Positions 1 through 8,656 of a stretch of 64,000 nucleotides of DNA are shown piece after piece. Origin of the DNA: Sedimentisphaera sp050251615. Lineage in GTDB: Bacteria; Planctomycetota; Phycisphaerae; Sedimentisphaerales; Sedimentisphaeraceae. Position 1 is the stretch's first letter, and the number at the start of each line of letters is the position of its first letter. Both the position numbers and the translations under genes were made by a program. Below the pieces are notes generated by a model. The model was not told where the DNA came from, made no database searches, and saw only the letters and a program-made list of their open reading frames with translations. The stretch is taken from contig JBFWMM010000003.1 of the NCBI GenBank assembly GCA_050251615.1, positions 1-64,000 on the forward strand, given 5' to 3'.

Positions 1-334
1 TCGAACCCCAGTTGTCCCAACCGCCGTAATGCTGATTGCTCTTTGGCGCAAGCCCCGCGCCTCTTCTCATAAGAGACATCAGTCTGTCGGGGTCGAGAGA
101 ATGAAGATACTCGGTATTTGAATGCTGCGCCCACTGAAACGGACCGCCTGTAAGGCGAACATCGCCAAGAGCAAACAGCTCAACCTCTTCATCAGCGCCT
201 GCCTCAACAAAAGCTGATGAAGAGGAGGTAGAAATCTCGTTACTCGAAAAATCTACCTCTCCAAATAAATAAGTAACCGTAGCGGAATGAACCGCTACGG
301 TACTTAGTAAAGTCATTGTTGTCAACAACTTCAT
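1..334 (-). CDS. GH127-family (DUF1680) beta-L-arabinofuranosidase-like enzyme, N-terminal part only
   Basis: Reading leftwards from an ATG at 334, the frame stays open to the window edge (111 codons). It opens with a signal-peptide-like segment (MKLLTTMTLLSTVAVHSA). About residues 57-105 then match the start of DUF1680/GH127 enzymes as I know them: a DVRLTGGPF-type strand, a QHSNTEYLHSLDPDRL-type helix, and a RRGAGLAPK...YGGWDNWG segment. Known family members remove beta-linked L-arabinofuranose. The start lies 9 bp from the stop of the preceding gene, and an AGGAG sits across that stop, so it is the last visible gene of the carbohydrate operon. The catalytic residues are outside the window, so activity cannot be judged. 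Confidence 0.75.
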   Translation of the reverse strand, partial: MKLLTTMTLLSTVAVHSATVTYLFGEVDFSSNEISTSSSSAFVEAGADEEVELFALGDVRLTGGPFQWAQHSNTEYLHSLDPDRLMSLMRRGAGLAPKSNQHYGGWDNWGS

Positions 335-343
335 ATTAAGTTG

Positions 344-2932
344 CTACTCCTGCGGAATAACCAGCGAGAAGCCGGCGTCAATGTACTGTCCACCGGTTTC
401 CTGGTGGCAGTGGATGGCGATTGTATTTTCGCCGTCCTTGAGAGCCTTCTTGAAGCGCTCACTGAGCTCGAAAGCCTGATAGTTGCCGGTAAAGCCGAGA
501 AGCTCGATTACCTTTACGCCGTTGACGTAAACTTCCGCGTCTTCATCGTGGTGCGCGTAGAACTTAAGGAATTCATTAGAATCGCTCTTGAACTCGAACG
601 TCCTGCGAATCCAGATATCCGAGCTTGTCCATTCAGTGCCAAGCTCGGCGCCGGGAGTGCCCTTTGAGCCGAAGCCGGCCTTGCCCTTCTTCCACGAAGA
701 ATCGTCAAAGTTTGCTTTCATCCAGTCGTTTGCGGGCTTATCGGTTGTGTAAGACCAGATGATTTGAGCATCGCGTGCCGTCGGAACAACCGTTACGACC
801 TTCGGAGCCTTGGGGATCGGAGCCCAGGTGCCTTCAACGCTTTCGCCGTTCTCAACCCACTTCTCCCACATCTTCTTGTCATCCATCATGCGGATGAATA
901 CTCCGCCGACAACCGGACGAGCCTGGAAGCCGCGATGACGGGCATTCTGTGTCCAGTACCAGTCAGTCATCGGAACGCGGTCGGGGGTTGTGTTGAGGAA
1001 CTTCACGATAGGAGCGGTAAGCGCTTTGAAATCATCCTTGTCGCCTGTAATAGAGGCAGTCCAGACGATCCAGTCGAGCTTTGTGTAGTCGCTGCGGTTG
1101 TCAAGCGGCAGGCCATAGGTCTTCTGCATCTTTTTGTAGTATGCCATTTCCTTTTTGGCTACGCTCTCGGGGAAGAGATTGAGGTCGAGAAGCCTGTCCC
1201 AGACGAGATTGTACTTCTGGCTCCAGGTGCCCTCTCTGTCGAAAGCAAGGCGGTAGTGGTCGCCATCGTCTGCCATCTCAAGCCAGCGTGAAACGTACTC
1301 TTCAGCTGTCTTGCGGTATGAAGCGGCTACATCTTTTTCGCCCATCATATCGGCGAGTTTCGCATAACCACCGAGAGCAACGATAGCCTTAACCGAAAGG
1401 TTCACGTTGTGCGCGAGGTGGCCCGCGAAGTCATCGGTGCAAAGCTGGTTTTCGGGGTCGAGGCCTTTGCTCTTGAGGTATTCAGCCCAGACTGTGAGAA
1501 TGTCCCAGTACTGCCTTGCAAACTCAACATCGTTCTCTGCCTGAACTATCGCAGACATCAGAAGAATCATATTGCCTGATTCCTCAACGGGCATCTGGTT
1601 GTCTTCGCTGCGCTCGCCGCCGCCGTAAACCTGCCCCAAAGCCTGCGGGTATGTGCCGATGTCGTGCGGGGCGAAGGGGAAGCGCCATCTTTCGCTTCTG
1701 CCGTATTCAAGAATCGGAACGACTGTCGCCTTGGCGAGGGTTGTGTTGAGCAGGAGCACCTGCGGCGCGAACGGATAGAATACGTCAACCGTACCCATGC
1801 AGCCGTTGCTGAAGTTTTCCTTGCTGAACATCAGCGGCATGCCCTTCTTGTCGGCAACGATCTTGTTGGCCGCGAGAGCCTGCCTGTAAGCAAGAGCACC
1901 GATTGTCTGGTAGTCTTCGCCGCCTGATGTGAGAAGGTCTGCCATAAGCTCTGTATCAAACTTTTCGCAGCGCTTTGCGATTGAGTCGTAATCGTTAACA
2001 GCCGCCTCGATCATCTGTTCGGCTGTCTGGCCGTCTTTCTTCCAGTATCCCTTGAGCTGCTGGCCGAAGTACAGAACAGAGTAGATGTCGTCATAGGCGA
2101 GAACAACCTGGCAGCCCTGCGCGGACTTTCCAACCTTGCCGAGGTCAAACTGCATAGCCATAACGGGTGCGTTATCGGCAACCGCAAGCGGCATATCCGT
2201 ATCGACTGCGGCAGTCATCTTGCCACGTCTTACGAACGAAAGCCTTGCTCTCTGAGCCTTGGTGATAGCGGTAACGGGCTTTTGATCCTTGCCTGCGGCA
2301 ACGTAGATATAGCCCCAGTCTATGCGTACATTATCACCCTTGCGAGCAAGAATGTTCTGCGAGACTGTACCTGCCTTGAGAACGTCCTGGCCGGCAATCT
2401 TTTCCTTAGACCATTCAACCTTCTGGTCTCTGTCATTGACTGCGAGATCCATAGAAGCATCGAAGTAAACCTTGACCGCGTGGTCTTTTCCGTCGATAGA
2501 CTTGGCTGACCAGTTGATGTATGAAGCCGGACGGCTCATCAGCTCAAGGTCATCGGGAAGCAGAGGCGTCTGGAATACAACATTAACCGCAACGCCGGCG
2601 CCCTCAAATGTATAAGTCGTTTTCGTGGGAAGCACTTCAAGAGACTTCTGGCTCATTGAGTTTACAACTTCCGGTTTCTCGCCCATAAGGCGGAAAGCCT
2701 GGCCGTCAACCATGACCATGCTTGTCATTGGCTGTTCGTGGCCTGTCCAGTGGCGTGTTGTGGAGCCGGCAAGCTCATCACTTGCTGACCACACACTGAA
2801 ATAAGGGTCGCAAGCCACAAGTGGCACCGACGGCGGCCTTACTGCAGCCGAAGCTTTACTGATTGTACAGGGCGCGAGCAGAATTGCCGCAACAATTGCT
2901 GCAAGCGCGAGAACTGTCCTTGAATTTTTCAT
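344..2932 (-). CDS. Exported glutaminase A/DUF4965-type protein with a C-terminal jelly-roll-like module
   Basis: 862 aa with a clear signal peptide (residues 1-29). Residues ~30-690 follow the order DUF4964, DUF5127, DUF4965, DUF1793 of the fungal glutaminase A family: a VACDPYFSVWS start, a RHWTGHEQPM segment, and a six-hairpin-like core with DIGTYPQALGQVYGG and MPVEESGNMILL. Bacterial members sit in polysaccharide loci and their true substrate is uncertain, so glutaminase activity should not be assumed. Residues ~705-860 are an extra domain with FDDSSW, HHDEDAEVYVNG and GGQYIDAG motifs. The same domain ends the neighbouring GH2 protein. The gene is 72 bp behind the GH2 gene and 9 bp before the GH127 gene in one minus-strand operon. 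Confidence 0.85.
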   Translation of the reverse strand: MKNSRTVLALAAIVAAILLAPCTISKASAAVRPPSVPLVACDPYFSVWSASDELAGSTTRHWTGHEQPMTSMVMVDGQAFRLMGEKPEVVNSMSQKSLEVLPTKTTYTFEGAGVAVNVVFQTPLLPDDLELMSRPASYINWSAKSIDGKDHAVKVYFDASMDLAVNDRDQKVEWSKEKIAGQDVLKAGTVSQNILARKGDNVRIDWGYIYVAAGKDQKPVTAITKAQRARLSFVRRGKMTAAVDTDMPLAVADNAPVMAMQFDLGKVGKSAQGCQVVLAYDDIYSVLYFGQQLKGYWKKDGQTAEQMIEAAVNDYDSIAKRCEKFDTELMADLLTSGGEDYQTIGALAYRQALAANKIVADKKGMPLMFSKENFSNGCMGTVDVFYPFAPQVLLLNTTLAKATVVPILEYGRSERWRFPFAPHDIGTYPQALGQVYGGGERSEDNQMPVEESGNMILLMSAIVQAENDVEFARQYWDILTVWAEYLKSKGLDPENQLCTDDFAGHLAHNVNLSVKAIVALGGYAKLADMMGEKDVAASYRKTAEEYVSRWLEMADDGDHYRLAFDREGTWSQKYNLVWDRLLDLNLFPESVAKKEMAYYKKMQKTYGLPLDNRSDYTKLDWIVWTASITGDKDDFKALTAPIVKFLNTTPDRVPMTDWYWTQNARHRGFQARPVVGGVFIRMMDDKKMWEKWVENGESVEGTWAPIPKAPKVVTVVPTARDAQIIWSYTTDKPANDWMKANFDDSSWKKGKAGFGSKGTPGAELGTEWTSSDIWIRRTFEFKSDSNEFLKFYAHHDEDAEVYVNGVKVIELLGFTGNYQAFELSERFKKALKDGENTIAIHCHQETGGQYIDAGFSLVIPQE

Positions 2933-3004
2933 GAAATCTTTTTCTCCATAAATATAAAATTAATTCGGCCGACGAGAACACTACCCCGGCATTTTACTTT
3001 TCCG

Positions 3005-5371
3005 TCAAAGATTACTTTCGCAACCTGTCTTTTCGGGTTCAGAACAATCAAACCACCGGGACGCAAGAAGCTTGAGGTCATCAATGTCAACAGTGCAGTC
3101 CCTGTTAAGGTCTGCCGTAACAAAACCGGCTGCGCCGCAGTCCGTTTCGTTAGAGATTATCGTCTCAATCGTGATTCCTGCATCAATGTACTGCCCGCCT
3201 GCACTCTGAAAGCAATGTACGGCCAGAACATTATCAGCGCCCGTTACAATGGCGTTTCTTGCCTGTTCGCTTATCGCTGCGGTAAAGTAGGACGTCGTAT
3301 AGCCAGTAAATGATGCTGCGAGAACCCCGTTTATATAAACCTCTGCATCTTCGTCATGGTTAAGCCTCAATACAACCCTCTCCAGCTCTTCCGGTGTTAT
3401 GTCGGAAGAAAACCCCTTTCGCATCCAGATATCGGATGTATCCCAAGTCGTATTGACAATAGCGCCCGGCGTTTCCGCCGTGCCGAAACCTGCACCTCCA
3501 AGAGCCCACGAAGAGTCGTTGAAGTCAGGCTCTGTCCAGTACATATTCGGCTCACTTGTCGTATAGCGCCAAGTCGTTACTGTAGTCTCGGCGGTCGGCA
3601 GAACATCGCTGTAGAGATGCTGGTACATTCTGTTCGCGGCATATATAGCGGCCGGCTCAACTTTGACTACCTCCCTATCATAAGTAATAAGGCCGTTAAT
3701 TTCAACCTCTACGTCCGTAATTTGTGTGTAAACCGCCGCGCTACAACCGATATTGTCCTTGAGAGAGGTTAGCTGCGCAGTATATGAACTGTACAGGCCT
3801 GCAAGCTCTTCTCCCGTATTTACCATAGTATAGCCCCAGGAGCTCGGATCCCACATATGCCCGTTTACCACCATTCCAATACCGCCGTACTCGCCGTTGA
3901 CGGCCGCTCTTGTGGCGGTGGGCGCAGGAGAGCCCGGAGGGGCGTAGTGGTGCTGGTCGATAACATGGCCCACCTCATAATCAGTCCAGCCGCTGGCGCA
4001 GGTAACTATGCGTGAGGGATCTGCCGCCATCACATCCTGAGTAACCCGGACAGTATCATACTGCCCCCATCCCTCATTGAACACAACCCACAACGAGATG
4101 CTCGGATGATTGCCGAACTCTCTCATCATCTCGGAAAGTTCATGCTCAAACTGTTCGTGGTCTGCCGCGCTTGCGCTTGCTCTGATGCTCGGCATATCCT
4201 GCCAGACAATGAGCCCCATCTTATCGCACCAGTAATACCACCTCGCCGGCTCCACCTTCACATGTTTGCGGCTCATGTTGAAACCGTAAGCCTTTGTCAT
4301 CTCGATGTCCCATTTGAGCGCCGCGTCTGTCGGCGCGGTATAAAGACCGTCTGGCCACCAGCCCTGATCAAGCGGCCCCATCTGGAACACAAACTCGTTG
4401 TTGAAGAGGATTCTCGTTACCCCGTCAACCTGACCTACGCTGATCTTGCGCATTCCGAAGTAGCTGCCGACGGAATCTATAATCGTTTCCCCCCGCTTGA
4501 GGTTGATTGTGAGGTCGTAGAGGAACGGATGATCGGGAGACCAGAGCTTAGGTTCGCGCAGCCTCATCTGCATTTGCTCTCTCACAGCCCCACTCACGCG
4601 CCCCGCCTCGATGCCGTTATCGTAAGCGATTGCTTCGACAGTGAGGTTGGCTGCGTCTGCGGTAGTAAAGCCGCTCACATTGAGCAGGGAATTGTCAACA
4701 TCGGGAACAAGTTTCAGCTCCGATATTGCAATATCCGCGACAGGTTCAATCCAGACCGTCTGCCAGATGCCCGTTACCGCGGTGTACCAGATTCCGCCCG
4801 GATTCAAGTCTTGCTTGCCCACGGCGATGCCCGCGCTGTTTGTCGGGTCGTAAACCCTGACGATTATTTCCTGCGGCCCGCTTGCATTGAGCAAATCTGT
4901 AATGTCGTAAGAAAAGCCGTCAAAACCGCCCCTGTGAACGCCGGCGCTTGTTCCGTTGATATAAACCTCGCTCTCCCAATCAACCGCACCAAAATTAATC
5001 CTGATGCGTTTGCCAGCCCAGCCCGCAGGCACTTCAAACGTCCTGCGATACCAGAGCCTGTCGTAATGCTCCATTACGCCTGAAATCGCCGATTCAACGG
5101 GAAACGGCACAAGTATATCGCCCGAAAGTGTCTGGCCGGCAGGCACAGAATCACCTGCGGCAGCCTGCTGCATCTGCCAGACGCCGTTGAGATTCATCCA
5201 GTCCGAACGCGTCATCTGGGGCCTGGGATACTCCGGCAGGCAGTTTGCGGGGTCAACTTCATCGGCCCAGCGGGTCATAAGCCTGCCCTGCTGAAGCTCC
5301 CACGCAAAACTGCCGGCGACAGTAATGAGCAGGAGCGTTGATATTAAAGTGATACTGATATTGAGTTTCAT
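3005..5371 (-). CDS. Exported GH2-family glycosidase with added C-terminal module and a dockerin-like repeat
   Basis: 788 aa. A signal peptide (1-23) is followed by a sugar-binding jelly roll (~60-215; LNGVWQMQ, WYRRTFEVP, NFGAVDWESEVYING), an immunoglobulin-like domain (~220-320) and a TIM barrel (~325-600). The barrel holds the GH2 acid/base motif VVFNEGWGQ, and a plausible nucleophile Glu in NGEYGG. Residues ~610-750 repeat the module seen at the end of the adjacent DUF4965 protein. Residues ~755-788 carry a single EF-hand-like dockerin half (DLNRDCTVDIDDLKLLASRW). Specificity (beta-galactosidase, glucuronidase or arabinosidase) cannot be read from sequence. The gene lies 11 bp after the GH43 stop and is co-transcribed with it. 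Confidence 0.88.
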   Translation of the reverse strand: MKLNISITLISTLLLITVAGSFAWELQQGRLMTRWADEVDPANCLPEYPRPQMTRSDWMNLNGVWQMQQAAAGDSVPAGQTLSGDILVPFPVESAISGVMEHYDRLWYRRTFEVPAGWAGKRIRINFGAVDWESEVYINGTSAGVHRGGFDGFSYDITDLLNASGPQEIIVRVYDPTNSAGIAVGKQDLNPGGIWYTAVTGIWQTVWIEPVADIAISELKLVPDVDNSLLNVSGFTTADAANLTVEAIAYDNGIEAGRVSGAVREQMQMRLREPKLWSPDHPFLYDLTINLKRGETIIDSVGSYFGMRKISVGQVDGVTRILFNNEFVFQMGPLDQGWWPDGLYTAPTDAALKWDIEMTKAYGFNMSRKHVKVEPARWYYWCDKMGLIVWQDMPSIRASASAADHEQFEHELSEMMREFGNHPSISLWVVFNEGWGQYDTVRVTQDVMAADPSRIVTCASGWTDYEVGHVIDQHHYAPPGSPAPTATRAAVNGEYGGIGMVVNGHMWDPSSWGYTMVNTGEELAGLYSSYTAQLTSLKDNIGCSAAVYTQITDVEVEINGLITYDREVVKVEPAAIYAANRMYQHLYSDVLPTAETTVTTWRYTTSEPNMYWTEPDFNDSSWALGGAGFGTAETPGAIVNTTWDTSDIWMRKGFSSDITPEELERVVLRLNHDEDAEVYINGVLAASFTGYTTSYFTAAISEQARNAIVTGADNVLAVHCFQSAGGQYIDAGITIETIISNETDCGAAGFVTADLNRDCTVDIDDLKLLASRWFDCSEPEKTGCESNL

Positions 5372-5382
5372 TTTATAATCCC

Positions 5383-8300
5383 TTAAAATCCTGTTCCGCA
5401 GTTGGCGTTATCGGTAAAAGTACATTCAAGCCACTGGAGCGCAAGGAAAGTGAAGTCCTGCAAGTTGACGACACAGTCAACATTGAAATCGCTTGCTGCA
5501 TACCCCCAGGCTCCGCACTCATTATCCTCAATCAAAACGATGTATTCCTGTGTTGGAATCGAGGCGTAGCCCGAGTCCGTGGCGCTGGAGACCTGAATAG
5601 AAAGGACGGCCTGATGGAATGTACTTTCAAGCACATCATCCTCAACAGCTGACACTGTAACCGGCTGCGGGATGTTCCAGTTTTCGGAGGTAAAGGTGAG
5701 CGCGCCGGTTGAAATCGTTATCTGGCCGCGGGCGTCTCTGTCAAAAAGGCTCACAGTAACGACGCCATCCGGTACTGTAGCAGGGGAAATGTTTATCTGA
5801 GCCGAGGTTTCAAGCTGCTCGCTTACAGTAACCGTATCGGGGTTTATGACAAGCGCAGGAGTACTGCCGCTGCTGAACAAAAAATCGCTCGTTTCGAGCG
5901 CCGTGCTACTCAGCCTGACTTCATCTATATTGCCAAAAAAGCGGTCAACATGTCTGCCGTCATACAACCCCCTGCCCACAGTAAAACCGCCGCCATGCCA
6001 ATCGCCGCCAATCGTGTTATCTGCGACCATTCGCCTGTCAGGGCTACCTGATGCGGCAACATCGGTCTCTGCTACTAAGACGTATCCGCCGTAAACAGAT
6101 TCATTGTTCAGGTAGAGCTTAAGCGTTTCACCATCGCACACTGCGGCCGCATGATACCAGTTGCCAGGGTTGATTGCACCTGCCGCAGAAACTGCCTCGT
6201 GAAAATACGATGACACATCTGTGTATTTAACCGCAAAGGAGTGATCCGGCTGCACCTGAAAATAAAGCGCGGAAAGCATACCGTTTGAGGAGGCGACATT
6301 CTGCGCATCCCTGCCGACAACTGTATGGTGCGCCGAAATGCTTGACGCGTTGAACGAGGCTTCTATCGTAAACGTGGCAGGTTGCCATGTCTCAATGTCA
6401 AAAGCGATATTCGCACTTGCCCCAGAGTCTGTGAACAGCCCGGGGTACTCGTTTTCATTTGTGAGTGAGAGGGTGTTGTCTTCACCTGCCACTCCGATAG
6501 AAGGGATGTAATCACTGTACGACATTGCCCCGCTGACCAGCGACCAGCTTGAGAGGTGATTACCGTTACCGGAGTAGTCGTAAGCGGCGGCGTCAAATAC
6601 GCCTGCCGCCGAGTCGTGCCCGACCAGCTCGCCTGCCTTGCCTTCCTCAAACCGCCACCATGCGGCGGTTACGCTTTCTTTCGGCACGAGATTGCCGAGA
6701 AATTCTACCGGCGAAAGAGCAACGTCGGAGATTCGAACTTCGTCTATAAAGCCGTATGCCCTGTCTGCATGGTTGCCGTTATAAATTCCGCGCCCGACAG
6801 TCCAGTCGCCCGCATCCCAGTCAATGCCATCGCCTGCTCCGGCGGTTAGCGCGGTATCGGGACTGCCACTATAAATCAGGTTGCTACGTGCGATAAGCTC
6901 GTAGCCTGTGCCTGCGCCTGCCTCTTTGATATACAGAGACAGATAGAGACCGTCCGATACTGCTGCTATGCTGTACCATTTTCCGAGAAGGCCATCAGGG
7001 TCTGTGGCATAGTCGAATCCGACAAAAACGCCCTCATCAGAGATGGCATCATGCCAGTAACCGCTGACATCGCAGTACTTTATCGCAAGCGCGTTATTGC
7101 CGACCACCTGCAAATACAATGCCCCGAGGGACGGATCAGCTTCGCAAGTACCATAGCTGTCGCGGCCTATGATGGTTTTATAGCCATTATTCTCCATCTT
7201 GCAGGTAACTTCAACTGTCCACTGTGCCGGTTCTATTGTCTTCAAGTCCGCTGCTGAGCACCACATTGATGGGGCGGTACCGCTGTTCTTGACGCTGAAC
7301 AGGTTCTCATCGCGAGTATTGGGAACGGTATCAAAAGCGACATCGTCTCTGTAAATGTATCCGGAGTTGCCGCCCGTCTGCCAGACACTGAGGTCGTTGT
7401 CGTTGCCGGAATAATCGGGAATGTCCGCTGCATAAGCGCCATCGGAAGCTGTATGCTCAACGAAGACGCGGTCTGTTTCGCCCTCAAAGCGCCAGTACGC
7501 TCTCACGCCGCCGCTACCTGCGCTTGTTGCAGGCGCAGGCTGGGGAATATCTCTTGTCGATACTGAATGCAGTACACCGTCATCGGTAAACCACATCGGA
7601 TCCAGCGTTATAAACCTGCTCCAGTTAACCTGATCATCTGTTTTCTGGTGATACAAATGCCAGAAATTGCCTGATGAGTCAGTGGTTACAGCGCCATGGC
7701 CAGGGCCGTAAACACCGCCGCCCATTTGTATAATCGGGTTGCCCGGATACTTCGTGAAAGGCCCCAGCGGGTTGTCTGCTGTCGCATAGCCAACGCCATA
7801 GTACATCGAATCGGCCCCGCTGCCGGAATAGAGCAGGTAGTAAAGGCCGTTATGCTTGATCATCCAAGGTCCTTCGTTAACGCTGCCATAACGCATTTCC
7901 CAGCTCTGACTCGGCTCAAGGATGACCTGCCTCGGGCCGCTCATTGCCGTTGGGGATGCCATCTGATGCACATAAATATGTCCGATGTCGGTGTAGTACA
8001 TATACAGGCTACCGTTATCGTTGACAACATGTGCATCGATTACGTTAGTGTCCAGCAGAATACCAAGGTCTGTAAACTGTCCGTCCGGGGCATCCGCAAC
8101 GGCAACTCCAATCTTGTGGTTTGCCGTGTAGTACATATAAAATCTTCCGTCATCGGGATGCCTGTAAACGTCCGGCGCCCAGACGTTAGTTTCGCCCGCG
8201 GGCATAAACACACGCGGCCCTTTCGCCCAGTTCACAAGGTCGCTGGAGACGTAAACATAGTAGCTCACATTATCCCCTGTCGGGTACATATAGTACTTGC

Positions 8301-8448
8301 CTTCGTACTTGATAACGGCCGGATCTGCCGGCCCAATTTCAGAAATGACCGGATTTGTGTACGTTGTGGCGGCTGAAACCACCGCACAAACCGTTAAAAA
8401 CAAAATCGTCGGCCAAAATTTACAACCCCTTCTGTATGTTGTGTGCAT
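5383..8448 (-). CDS. Exported GH43-family glycosidase with two LamG-like domains and a dockerin-like repeat
   Basis: 1021 aa with a signal peptide (to ~27). The N-terminal five-bladed propeller of GH43 shows all three expected acidic residues: Asp42 (GPADPA), Asp138 (VIDAHV) and Glu192 (VNEGPW). Known GH43 enzymes act on arabinan, xylan or arabinogalactan side chains. Two homologous concanavalin/LamG-like domains follow (~310-570 and ~590-830), each opening with a WRFE motif and containing a DYSGN-N-HLS/DLS motif and a VGRG..NG/DGRHVDR motif. A beta-sandwich (~840-970) and a single dockerin-like half (DFNVDCVVNLQDFTFLALQW) end the protein. It is the first gene of the minus-strand operon, with a GAGG ribosome site 5 nt before the ATG. 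Confidence 0.9.
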   Translation of the reverse strand: MHTTYRRGCKFWPTILFLTVCAVVSAATTYTNPVISEIGPADPAVIKYEGKYYMYPTGDNVSYYVYVSSDLVNWAKGPRVFMPAGETNVWAPDVYRHPDDGRFYMYYTANHKIGVAVADAPDGQFTDLGILLDTNVIDAHVVNDNGSLYMYYTDIGHIYVHQMASPTAMSGPRQVILEPSQSWEMRYGSVNEGPWMIKHNGLYYLLYSGSGADSMYYGVGYATADNPLGPFTKYPGNPIIQMGGGVYGPGHGAVTTDSSGNFWHLYHQKTDDQVNWSRFITLDPMWFTDDGVLHSVSTRDIPQPAPATSAGSGGVRAYWRFEGETDRVFVEHTASDGAYAADIPDYSGNDNDLSVWQTGGNSGYIYRDDVAFDTVPNTRDENLFSVKNSGTAPSMWCSAADLKTIEPAQWTVEVTCKMENNGYKTIIGRDSYGTCEADPSLGALYLQVVGNNALAIKYCDVSGYWHDAISDEGVFVGFDYATDPDGLLGKWYSIAAVSDGLYLSLYIKEAGAGTGYELIARSNLIYSGSPDTALTAGAGDGIDWDAGDWTVGRGIYNGNHADRAYGFIDEVRISDVALSPVEFLGNLVPKESVTAAWWRFEEGKAGELVGHDSAAGVFDAAAYDYSGNGNHLSSWSLVSGAMSYSDYIPSIGVAGEDNTLSLTNENEYPGLFTDSGASANIAFDIETWQPATFTIEASFNASSISAHHTVVGRDAQNVASSNGMLSALYFQVQPDHSFAVKYTDVSSYFHEAVSAAGAINPGNWYHAAAVCDGETLKLYLNNESVYGGYVLVAETDVAASGSPDRRMVADNTIGGDWHGGGFTVGRGLYDGRHVDRFFGNIDEVRLSSTALETSDFLFSSGSTPALVINPDTVTVSEQLETSAQINISPATVPDGVVTVSLFDRDARGQITISTGALTFTSENWNIPQPVTVSAVEDDVLESTFHQAVLSIQVSSATDSGYASIPTQEYIVLIEDNECGAWGYAASDFNVDCVVNLQDFTFLALQWLECTFTDNANCGTGF

Positions 8449-8531
8449 TTTTACCTCAATACTTTGAGTTACAGTTAAATAGAGAATTTCCCTACACCGC
8501 CTTTAACGCCACAAGGCAATGCTACGGTTTC

Positions 8532-8559
8532 ATTATATCGACTGTTATAATAATAACAA
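8532..8559 (-). promoter_or_regulatory. Candidate sigma70-type promoter of the carbohydrate operon
   Basis: On the minus strand there is TTGTTA, a 16-nt spacer and a perfect TATAAT. The predicted start near 8525 gives a 5' leader of about 77 nt before the GH43 ATG at 8448. No other good promoter is visible in the gap. Confidence 0.55.
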
Positions 8560-8590
8560 ATAACGCATAGAACGAAACTTATATTGAGCA

Positions 8591-8628
8591 AAATAAAAGC
8601 ACCCATGGGCCGGGCCACAGGTGCTTTC
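8591..8628 (-). terminator. Rho-independent terminator of the sulfatase gene
   Basis: Read on the minus strand, AAAGCACC and GGTGCTTT form the outer stem, with further G/C pairing inside. A TTTTATTTT tract follows. It lies about 30 bp after the sulfatase stop and before the promoter of the GH43 operon, so the two units are separated. Confidence 0.75.
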
Positions 8629-8656
8629 CTGGGGAACTTCGTATTATAAGCCATAT

